A stretch of 64,000 nt of DNA, taken from IMG/VR virus record IMGVR_UViG_3300046804_005146, positions 17,509 to 81,508 of that record. The stretch is one strand, 5' to 3'. How positions within the stretch are numbered: the stretch's first letter is position 1; each line of letters starts with the position of its first letter. Shown in pieces: positions 8,347-14,061 of the stretch. Below the pieces are notes generated by a model that worked only from the letters and a program-made list of their open reading frames with translations, did not search any database and was not told the DNA's origin. Position numbers and translations under genes: made by a program. Source of the DNA: a virus.

Positions 8347-8877
8347 TTACTGTTTCCAGGCCTGACCTACTGAACCCGGTTGCTGTTGTGCTGATTGTTG
8401 AGGCTGTTGCCCTGTTGCTTGTTGCTGAGGTTGCGCTGGTGATAAAGCACCAGCTTGAGGGTTTTGCACTTGCATTCCAGCATCTTGTTTTATTCTGTTA
8501 ACGATTTCGTTAAACGAGTTTTGTAATGAGTTTAATACGTTGCTAGGATCTACGTCTATCTCAATTCCTAGTTTATTTAAATCGTTTTGAATATCGTTCA
8601 TCACTTTTGTTACTTTATTAGCAGCAGAATTTCTATAACTCTCGACCTTTGCAATATCGGACTGTGCTTTAGCTTGACCACCTGCTGCAGCTGCTTGTTG
8701 ACTTGCTGCTACATTGCCTGTGAACCCAGCTTTAGCTGCTTTTGCACTTGCTTTAGCTCTAGCTGGTAAATTTTTAACAGTTGCTTTAGCTTGACTACCT
8801 CTTGCTTTTAAACGATCCAAAATGCCTTCGTTCACGTTATTGTAAGCCTCAAAAATCAAGTGGGAGTCCTTATTCAT
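8347..8877 (-). CDS. Putative packaged/structural protein with internal-head-protein-like N terminus
   Basis: 176 residues, Ala/Gln/Lys rich. It begins MNKDSHLIFEAYNNVNEG; I8-F9-E10 followed by Ala fits the (L/I)xE cleavage rule of T4 prohead protease gp21. A basic Ala/Lys region (residues 20-65) could bind DNA, and the C terminus is a Gln/Pro low-complexity tail (QQQATGQQPQQSAQQQ). Upstream, AATAAATA at 8884-8891 is a late-type promoter. No family is recognised. Packaging is inferred from the N terminus and promoter class. Confidence 0.6.
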   Translation of the reverse strand: MNKDSHLIFEAYNNVNEGILDRLKARGSQAKATVKNLPARAKASAKAAKAGFTGNVAASQQAAAAGGQAKAQSDIAKVESYRNSAANKVTKVMNDIQNDLNKLGIEIDVDPSNVLNSLQNSFNEIVNRIKQDAGMQVQNPQAGALSPAQPQQQATGQQPQQSAQQQPGSVGQAWKQ

Positions 8878-8883
8878 ATGTAT

Positions 8884-8891
8884 TATTTATT
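8884..8891 (-). promoter_or_regulatory. Late-type promoter octamer AATAAATA (minus)
   Basis: Ends 6 nt before the minus-strand ATG at 8877. It overlaps a plus-strand octamer at 8889-8896, forming a divergent late promoter pair. Confidence 0.6.
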
Positions 8892-8896
8892 AAATA
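8889..8896 (+). promoter_or_regulatory. Late-type promoter octamer ATTAAATA (plus)
   Basis: Ends exactly 5 nt before the ATG at 8902, the start chosen for the lipoprotein gene. The same octamer and spacing occur before the genes at 53413 and 58140. Confidence 0.55.
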
Positions 8897-8901
8897 CTTA
8901 T

Positions 8902-9873
8902 ATGCGCACCTTAAAAATATCTTCTCTCATATTATTAACGTTTCTAATGACTGGCTGCCAAATGATACCTAGTTTTAAATGGCCTTTTGGAGATAAAAAA
9001 CCAGATATTGATGTACCAGCTTTAACAGCTAAAATAGCAGCAGAAGAAGCTGCTAAAATGGCTGCTAAATTAGCTGAAGCAGATAAAAAGGTAGAAGAAG
9101 CTCGTAAAAAAATGGAGTTAGATTATGCAAAACAAAAAGAAGAGTTACAAAAGATTTACGATGAAAGAGCTCAAAAAGTAAGAGAAAATATGACTAAAGT
9201 AGGTGAATTGAATTATGGTATTTTTTATGTTTCAGAAGAAAAACGTAAACAGGATATAAACACAACTATATCATATCTACGTTCAAAAGAAATAATGAAT
9301 CGTATGGACACTTTAACTGAAAACTCTATCGATAAAGTAAAAAGAGAAGTTGAAGAAGAAAAGAAAAAATCTTTTGATGAATTATTTGCAAAATATAAAG
9401 CAAGTACAGATTTAGCTATTCATCAAAAACAAGCACTTGATGCTGCACAGGCTTTAATTGAACAAAGAGAAAAAGAAATGGCAGCTTTAAGAGAAGCTAA
9501 CAAAGTAACTATAGAAAAATTAGAAGCAGAAAAACGTCTTGAATACGCTAAACAGCAAAATGAAGCGGAAAATAAAGCTAAAGCAGCTAAAGAAGCAATG
9601 AGAATGGAAATGATAGGTTATATCATGAAAGCTCTTGTAGGTGTAGGTGTAGTATTTCTACTTCTTGCTGGTATAATGAAAAGTCTAACATTTATGGGAG
9701 CAGCTGTATTTTCGTTTGGTCTAGCTTATTTAGCAGCTACCGTTCCTTTCTGGATTATTGCTAGTGTTATGGGTGTAATAGTAATGCTTGTAATATTTAT
9801 AGATCCTAAGACCGGCAAATTTACTTGGATAAGTAAACCTACTTCAGTTGCAAAAGATAAAGCAAGTGGTTAA
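8902..9873 (+). CDS. Lipoprotein with long coiled coil and C-terminal membrane helices (u-spanin-like layout)
   Basis: 323 residues. The start at 8902 is preferred over upstream Met codons at 8860 and 8878 because it begins a textbook lipoprotein signal (MRTLKISSLILLTFLMTGC, lipid-accepting Cys19) and sits 5 nt after a late-type promoter octamer. Residues about 40-235 are Ala/Glu/Lys-rich coiled coil. Residues about 240-300 hold two or three membrane helices, followed by a short polar tail. An outer-membrane lipid anchor plus an inner-membrane anchor joined by a coiled coil is the arrangement of unimolecular spanins, though these are usually much shorter. Alternatives are a superinfection-exclusion or other envelope protein. 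Confidence 0.7.
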   Translation: MRTLKISSLILLTFLMTGCQMIPSFKWPFGDKKPDIDVPALTAKIAAEEAAKMAAKLAEADKKVEEARKKMELDYAKQKEELQKIYDERAQKVRENMTKVGELNYGIFYVSEEKRKQDINTTISYLRSKEIMNRMDTLTENSIDKVKREVEEEKKKSFDELFAKYKASTDLAIHQKQALDAAQALIEQREKEMAALREANKVTIEKLEAEKRLEYAKQQNEAENKAKAAKEAMRMEMIGYIMKALVGVGVVFLLLAGIMKSLTFMGAAVFSFGLAYLAATVPFWIIASVMGVIVMLVIFIDPKTGKFTWISKPTSVAKDKASG

Positions 9874-10204
9874 TATTACCTTCTATATCATCTGCAATAT
9901 TGTGTAAATCTCTATCATTTTCTGTAAGTAATTCGGTACGTATGTAAGAAAGTAATGCACGTTTCTTATTACCTATTACCTTTGTTATATCGATATCCTC
10001 ACTATAACTCTCAACGTTTAAAACGAATTCAACCTTTAAAATATTTTTACCATACTTACCGTAATACGTTTCGATAAATTTATCGAACAGTTCACTCAAT
10101 TCGTCGTATGCTTTACCTAAAGCTTTATGTTCTGCATATGAAAATGTCTGCCAATGGAAAATTCTAATTTGATCTAAAAACGATAAAAACGGTACTAGTT
10201 TCAC
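9839..10204 (-). CDS. DUF5856-like protein (ferritin/Dps-like helical)
   Basis: 121 residues from a GTG start at 10204. This start is chosen because a perfect late promoter TATAAATA (10210-10217) ends exactly 5 nt upstream; reading further upstream enters sequence that encodes another small protein in a different frame. It begins VKLVPFLSFLDQIRIFHWQTFSYAEHKALGKAYDEL; the IFHWQT-xxxAEHKAL pattern matches DUF5856, a helical family seen in T4-like cyanophages that recalls the first helices of Dps/ferritin. Function unknown. Its end overlaps the plus-strand lipoprotein gene by 35 nt. Confidence 0.7.
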   Translation of the reverse strand: MKLVPFLSFLDQIRIFHWQTFSYAEHKALGKAYDELSELFDKFIETYYGKYGKNILKVEFVLNVESYSEDIDITKVIGNKKRALLSYIRTELLTENDRDLHNIADDIEGNINHLLYLLQLK

Positions 10205-10209
10205 ATAAT

Positions 10210-10217
10210 TATTTATA
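10210..10217 (-). promoter_or_regulatory. T4 late promoter TATAAATA (minus)
   Basis: Perfect TATAAATA on the minus strand ending 5 nt before the GTG at 10204. It overlaps the stop codon (10213-10215) of the preceding small gene. Confidence 0.75.
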
Positions 10218-10371
10218 CTAGCTCTTCTACAATGCCTAGTATTTCTGACGCGATAACTAGAGAACCAGCCCCGTAAAGGCCGCCCCATAATAAATACAAA
10301 CCAGCACCGATACGCAGAATACTCTTAATAACACTGATTCTAAAATGCCATTTAGGGTCTGGAGTATTCAT
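10213..10371 (-). CDS. Small membrane protein, 52 residues
   Basis: A short gene on the minus strand. It starts MNTPDPKWHFRISVIKSILR, continues with a hydrophobic stretch (GAGLYLLWGGLYGAGSLVIA, about residues 22-41) and ends EILGIVEELV. One or two membrane helices are expected after a basic, N-terminal cytoplasmic segment. The ATG lies 1 nt after the stop of queE (TAA-T-ATG), which implies translational coupling. Function unknown. The reading frame is clean, and the next gene's late promoter overlaps its stop codon. Confidence 0.7.
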   Translation of the reverse strand: MNTPDPKWHFRISVIKSILRIGAGLYLLWGGLYGAGSLVIASEILGIVEELV

Positions 10372-10372
10372 A

Positions 10373-11179
10373 TTAAACCTTTAATGCTTTATCCCAAATT
10401 TGTAGATGCAGTCTATTGGAAAACTTAAAGCCATGTTTCTTACAAATATCAGCTACAGCTGGCGCAACATTTGTAAGCTCATTACGGCTACCACACATAG
10501 GCATAATCCAAACACGATTGCGTGGGAGATTAATGTCAGGGTTATTAATAAATTTAGTAAAAACTTCATCTAGATCTGATTCTTGTTTAGCTACAAATTT
10601 AAAGCACGCATATTGTTGTACTAAAAACTTAAGGACGTCCGGCTTGAAACGTTTATCTTCCGGGTCTCCATTATTAGTTAGTTTTGGTGAAGTTGTGAAT
10701 GTACAAATCCATTTACCACTATCAACCCATTCCTGATCTGGCATAACAGTACCATTAGTTTCAAAGTCAATATAAAGATCAGGTTTGTCATTTTCTGACC
10801 TATCTACTACTTTATCAAAACTACTAAACCCCCAACGTTCGTGTATAAATTTAACAAATTCAATTAAATTTTTCTGTTGAATAAAAGGTTCACCACCAGT
10901 AATCTTAAAAATTGCACCTTCTCTTAAACGATCATGGTATCCGTTCTTTTCAAAAAATTGAGCAATCTCTTCGAAAGTCATTTTATTCTTTTTAGACCAA
11001 CTTACGTAGCTATCACACCCAAAAGGTGCATCTTCACTCTTAAAACCAATGCACGTGAGATTACACATTGATAGTCTCATGAATACTGACGGCCATCCGA
11101 TATACTCACCTTCACCTTCAAGAGTGTAAAATACAAAGTCGTCTGATAAAAACAAGGTCTTACTCGGATCAATATTCAT
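10373..11179 (-). CDS. queE: 7-carboxy-7-deazaguanine synthase QueE (radical SAM)
   Basis: 268 residues. QueE converts 6-carboxytetrahydropterin to 7-carboxy-7-deazaguanine. The N terminus has FYTLEGEGEYIGWPSVFMRLSMCN, matching the EGEGxxxGxPxxFvRl start of QueE. Iron-sulfur ligands appear as C-N-L-T-C and, 13 residues later, FGCDSY, so the usual CxxxCxxC is expanded between the second and third Cys. AIFKITGGEPFIQ is the GGEP SAM-binding motif. It is the first of two genes, with a coupled 52-residue membrane protein downstream. A TACAAT hexamer at 11187-11192 may be its promoter. Phage copies feed preQ0 synthesis. Confidence 0.9.
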   Translation of the reverse strand: MNIDPSKTLFLSDDFVFYTLEGEGEYIGWPSVFMRLSMCNLTCIGFKSEDAPFGCDSYVSWSKKNKMTFEEIAQFFEKNGYHDRLREGAIFKITGGEPFIQQKNLIEFVKFIHERWGFSSFDKVVDRSENDKPDLYIDFETNGTVMPDQEWVDSGKWICTFTTSPKLTNNGDPEDKRFKPDVLKFLVQQYACFKFVAKQESDLDEVFTKFINNPDINLPRNRVWIMPMCGSRNELTNVAPAVADICKKHGFKFSNRLHLQIWDKALKV

Positions 11180-11186
11180 ACTTTAT

Positions 11187-11192
11187 ATTGTA
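11187..11192 (-). promoter_or_regulatory. Putative -10 element TACAAT for queE
   Basis: TACAAT on the minus strand ends 7 nt before the queE ATG at 11179, close to the TATAAT-N5/6-start arrangement seen at other metabolic genes. Confidence 0.35.
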
Positions 11193-11235
11193 TGACATAC
11201 AGTGAAAAATCAAATAACAATCTAAATATTTTTAG

Positions 11236-11973
11236 ATGTCTAAAAAAACTAAGCGTAAAAAAATAAAAGAAATAGAAGAATTAGAAACAGCATTAGTTAA
11301 AAGTAAATGGGAGTATGATTTCGAAGTAACCAATAGATATACGCTAAACTATAATCAACAAAGTTTAGTTGAAACTATGCTTCGTGATGATACTTTTATG
11401 AGTATAGTAGATGGTCCAGCAGGTACAGCAAAAACTTATTTAGCTGTATATGCTGCATTAAAGTTAATATCGCAGCGTAAATTAGAAAGCATAGTTTACA
11501 TTAGAAGTGTAGTGGAAAGTGCTAGTAAGAGTATTGGATCATTACCAGGTGAAATCGATGAAAAGTTTGCACCGTGGTCTATGCCTTTAAATGATAAACT
11601 AGAAGAATTAGTTTCTACAACGGTAATTAAAAATTTACATAGTACTAATGTACTTCGTAGTATACCTGTTAATTTCGTAAGAGGATTAACGTTTAGAAAC
11701 TGTTTTGTTATAGTAGATGAAGCTCAAAATTTAACTTTAGGTGAGTTAACTACTATTCTCACTAGATTTGGCCGCAATACTAAATACGTAATAGCCGGTG
11801 ATACTTCTCAAAGTGACATTGGTAAAAATAGCGGATTTCCTTCTATATGTAATAAATTTGCTGGAGTTGAATGTGAACAAAAAGGTATATTCAACTTTAA
11901 GTTTACCGAAGACGATATAGTTAGAAGTGAGATATTACGTTTTATTGTCAGTAGACTTCAAAAGAGCGGCTAA
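11236..11973 (+). CDS. phoH: PhoH-like ATPase
   Basis: 245 residues. Walker A is IVDGPAGTAKTYLA near residue 60. The family signature SIGSLPGEIDEKFAPWSMPL follows, and Walker B is CFVIVDEAQNLTLGEL, with VIAGDTSQSD after it. This is the standard order of PhoH family P-loop ATPases, abundant in marine phages; their role in infection is unresolved. TCTAAATA ends 7 nt before the ATG and may be a weak late-type promoter. The end overlaps the minus-strand gene at 11935 by 39 nt. Confidence 0.92.
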   Translation: MSKKTKRKKIKEIEELETALVKSKWEYDFEVTNRYTLNYNQQSLVETMLRDDTFMSIVDGPAGTAKTYLAVYAALKLISQRKLESIVYIRSVVESASKSIGSLPGEIDEKFAPWSMPLNDKLEELVSTTVIKNLHSTNVLRSIPVNFVRGLTFRNCFVIVDEAQNLTLGELTTILTRFGRNTKYVIAGDTSQSDIGKNSGFPSICNKFAGVECEQKGIFNFKFTEDDIVRSEILRFIVSRLQKSG

Positions 11974-12201
11974 TTCTTTTAAAGCCTCTTCAGTACTAAC
12001 ATGTCTTACGTTATTTTTAGGTAAGACGGGGTCAGGCTTTTTATTCTGTTCAATTAACTTTTGATTCATTAGTTTGTTGACGTTGTTCTCAAGCTGAACT
12101 AATTTTGGATCTCTAGTTTTTTCTTGAAAAGAAGATTTTACTTCGTGTAAATTATTTTTGGGTAAAATTTTTAAAAGCCTGACCTGTTGTTCTAAGTTCA
12201 C
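11935..12201 (-). CDS. Hypothetical protein, 88 residues
   Basis: Charged, mostly helical protein starting MNLEQQVRLLKILPKNNLHEVK. It has no recognised domain, and a segment near residue 60 repeats the PKNN motif (ILPKNN / VLPKNN). It overlaps the end of queD upstream by 4 nt (ATGA) and is probably co-transcribed with it. Function unknown. Confidence 0.6.
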   Translation of the reverse strand: MNLEQQVRLLKILPKNNLHEVKSSFQEKTRDPKLVQLENNVNKLMNQKLIEQNKKPDPVLPKNNVRHVSTEEALKELAALLKSTDNKT

Positions 12202-12881
12202 CGTTTGTTATTATTTCCCCATGAGGTTCCAGCAAATGGGTCTTTAAATGTATTTATTACTTTTTTGTTATATAATGGCGGAACGTTGTTAGTATTCTCA
12301 GTCTTTTGACTCATAGGAGAAGTCAAATTCTTATTAACAAATGTAGGATTATCTTGTTTAGTTTCAGTTGGCTGTACTGGAGTAGCTTCTTGAATTGTTA
12401 CTGTAGTATCAGTTGTAGATGTTAGATTAACTTTTTCAAAAACAGCTGAATTACCTTCATGCTCCCACACTTCAACTTTTTCGCACCAGCAACGTCCATC
12501 AGTGCTATTTTTCACGTAGCTATCAGCTATATTGTGACAATATTCAGCAAACTTTTCTATACCTACACCGTCATCAAATACGCGTAAGTCAATAATCTTC
12601 TTTTCATGTAATAGTTGAAAGATGGGTAGCTCAGGATCGTTACGCCATACACAAGTAGTATGATCAAATGCATCTTCTAATTGTTTTTTAAGCTCTTTAA
12701 GTGATCCAAAATCTACCACCCAATTATTGTTATCAAGTTGATTGCAACTAAACCAAAACTTTGCTTGTAATCTATATCCATGTAAAAATTTACAATGAGA
12801 GTCTGCAAAGGGTTGTCTAAAAGCTGTGGAGCCGAGGGGAAGTACTTTAGTCGACTGGTAAATGTTTTTCGCGAGAATCAT
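12198..12881 (-). CDS. queD: 6-carboxy-tetrahydropterin synthase QueD (PTPS family)
   Basis: 227 residues from ATG 12881. An in-frame TTG further upstream is less likely, because TATAAT ends 6 nt before this ATG. PTPS features: ADSHCKFLHGYRL with the catalytic-type Cys four residues before the HG pair, NWVVDFGSLKELKKQLEDAFDHTTC with the VDFGxLK and DHT blocks, and a C-terminal WCEKVEVWEHEGN with the conserved Glu. The metal-binding HGH is HGY here, and the N-terminal AAH block reads TAF, so the zinc site differs from E. coli QueD. About 65 extra residues at the C terminus are Thr/Asn/Pro rich. QueD makes the substrate of QueE. Confidence 0.85.
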   Translation of the reverse strand: MILAKNIYQSTKVLPLGSTAFRQPFADSHCKFLHGYRLQAKFWFSCNQLDNNNWVVDFGSLKELKKQLEDAFDHTTCVWRNDPELPIFQLLHEKKIIDLRVFDDGVGIEKFAEYCHNIADSYVKNSTDGRCWCEKVEVWEHEGNSAVFEKVNLTSTTDTTVTIQEATPVQPTETKQDNPTFVNKNLTSPMSQKTENTNNVPPLYNKKVINTFKDPFAGTSWGNNNKR

Positions 12882-12887
12882 AGAATT

Positions 12888-12893
12888 ATTATA
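12888..12893 (-). promoter_or_regulatory. TATAAT promoter element for queD
   Basis: TATAAT on the minus strand ends 6 nt before the queD ATG at 12881, the same spacing as at uvsX, gp45, gp55, folE and the amidotransferase gene. Confidence 0.55.
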
Positions 12894-13098
12894 GTTTAGA
12901 TTTTTCAAATTTCCAGAGCCGTCGCGGATATTATTTGTTTCTACAAATTCCGAGATAATTTACTACAGTAAAACTCTCTGACCTCTCAGAAGTTCTTACA
13001 GTCTCCGTGTCTCTGTTAAGATTTTAATCTCAGTTATTATAAAAATCAACTAAAAAAGTTTTGGTTGATTTAACTTTTATATAGTCTATAATCTTGGT
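12894..13098. promoter_or_regulatory. Divergent queD-folE regulatory region with inverted repeat
   Basis: About 200 nt without a gene between divergent queD and folE. It contains the folE promoter (TTGATT at 13065-13070, 16-nt spacer, TATAAT at 13087-13092) and an 8-bp inverted repeat AAATCAAC/GTTGATTT (13043-13050 and 13064-13071) whose right arm covers the -35 box. The rest (12910-13035) is A/T-poor compared with its surroundings. I saw no clear preQ1 or THF riboswitch in it. Confidence 0.45.
13087..13092 (+). promoter_or_regulatory. TATAAT promoter element for folE
   Basis: TATAAT ends 6 nt before the ATG at 13099. TTGATT lies 16 nt upstream, giving a sigma70-like promoter with an almost leaderless transcript. 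Confidence 0.6.
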
Positions 13099-13755
13099 AT
13101 GAAATGTGAACGTGTGAAGCACCCGACTATTCCAACAGCTAATAGTAATCTTCCAAGATCAGAAGAAGAAAAGCAACAAATCATTGAAAATGCAACCATT
13201 GCTTATGAAGCGTTTTTAGATGCTCTATGCATTGATTGGCGTAATGATCCTAATAGTGAAGGTACGCCACGTAGAGTAGCTAAAGCTTATGTTCATGACA
13301 TTGCTTCTGGCTGTTATGATGAGCCACCTAAGATTACTTCATTTCCAGCTGACGGTTATGATGGTATGGTATTTCAGGGAGGTATTCCTGTAAAGTCACT
13401 TTGTTCACATCATCACCTTGCTTTTACTGGAGTAGCACATGTTGCTTATATTCCAAGTCTTGAAGGTAGAGTAATTGGACTTTCAAAGCTCAATAGAATT
13501 GTTGAGTTTTACGCACGTAGACCTCAGATTCAAGAAGGTCTAACAATGCAGATTCATAAGGCAATAGACGAGGTTTGTGAGAAGAACCAAGGTGTTGCAG
13601 TTATGGTGAGCGCAACTCACACTTGCGCTTGTAATAGAGGTGTTCGTCACGATGGGTGCGAGATGAACACCTCAAAACTTTCAAAAGACTTCTTAACTGA
13701 CGCAGCTGTTAGAGCTGAATTTTATCAGTTTATTTCACATTGGGCTCGTCAGTAA
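13099..13755 (+). CDS. folE: GTP cyclohydrolase I FolE
   Basis: 218 residues. It converts GTP to dihydroneopterin triphosphate, the first step of 7-deazaguanine synthesis. Motifs: RNDPNSEGTPRRVAKAY, then VKSLCSHHHLAFTGVAHVAYIP with the zinc Cys and His pair, RVIGLSKLNRIVEFYARRPQ, and ATHTCACNRGVRHDG with the second zinc Cys. Length matches the family. Codon use favours CGT and AAG more than its neighbours, suggesting high expression. It is divergent from queD, and its 3' end overlaps the minus-strand gene at 13735 by 21 nt. Confidence 0.95.
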   Translation: MKCERVKHPTIPTANSNLPRSEEEKQQIIENATIAYEAFLDALCIDWRNDPNSEGTPRRVAKAYVHDIASGCYDEPPKITSFPADGYDGMVFQGGIPVKSLCSHHHLAFTGVAHVAYIPSLEGRVIGLSKLNRIVEFYARRPQIQEGLTMQIHKAIDEVCEKNQGVAVMVSATHTCACNRGVRHDGCEMNTSKLSKDFLTDAAVRAEFYQFISHWARQ

Positions 13756-14061
13756 TGATTTTTTAATATAATGGCTGACTAATTGTTTAGAAGTGTTTAG
13801 TCTTTTAGCAATTTCTGAACAATTTAAGTCTTGATTAAAATACATATCATACATTTGTTTTATCACTTTTGGTGAAGTTTTTCTATTAACTTCTGCATAT
13901 GCGTTAGCTTTTCTAAGATGATATAAAACAGTTGAAGCTGGTATGTTCAAAGCTTTAGATATTTGAGACAAAGTTTTACCTTGTTTTTGATACATATCAA
14001 AAATTGCATTTATAGCATCCTGAGAATAAGCTTCATTTAAAAATTGTTTATATGTTTTCAT
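13735..14061 (-). CDS. Double helix-turn-helix protein with T4 internal-protein-like N terminus
   Basis: 108 residues. It begins MKTYKQFLNEAYSQ, nearly the capsid-targeting start of T4 internal proteins (MKTYxEFIxEA); L8-N9-E10 followed by Ala is an ideal gp21 cleavage site. The mature part would be two helix-turn-helix units: residues about 30-50 (LSQISKALNIPASTVLYHLR) and 80-100 (CSEIAKRLNTSKQLVSHYIK). It is the last gene of a late-type operon (16873 to 13735) and overlaps the gene upstream by 4 nt. A DNA-binding protein packaged in the head and delivered at infection is the most economical reading; this is inference. Confidence 0.75.
   Translation of the reverse strand: MKTYKQFLNEAYSQDAINAIFDMYQKQGKTLSQISKALNIPASTVLYHLRKANAYAEVNRKTSPKVIKQMYDMYFNQDLNCSEIAKRLNTSKQLVSHYIKKSLLTSPM

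Noticed and set aside
9298-9636. Possible tape-measure function for the coiled-coil lipoprotein
   Set aside because: A lipobox and terminal membrane helices do not fit a tape measure; the 56433 gene is better placed.
10205-10288. Upstream extension of the DUF5856-like gene to a Met at 10288
   Set aside because: These codons lie antiparallel in register with another gene (10213-10371) in a different frame of the same strand, and TATAAATA-N5-GTG marks the real start at 10204.
12909-13098. preQ1 riboswitch between queD and folE
   Set aside because: No conserved A-rich tail pairing with a short hairpin loop in the preQ1-I form is seen, and promoters abut the starts, leaving no 5' leader.
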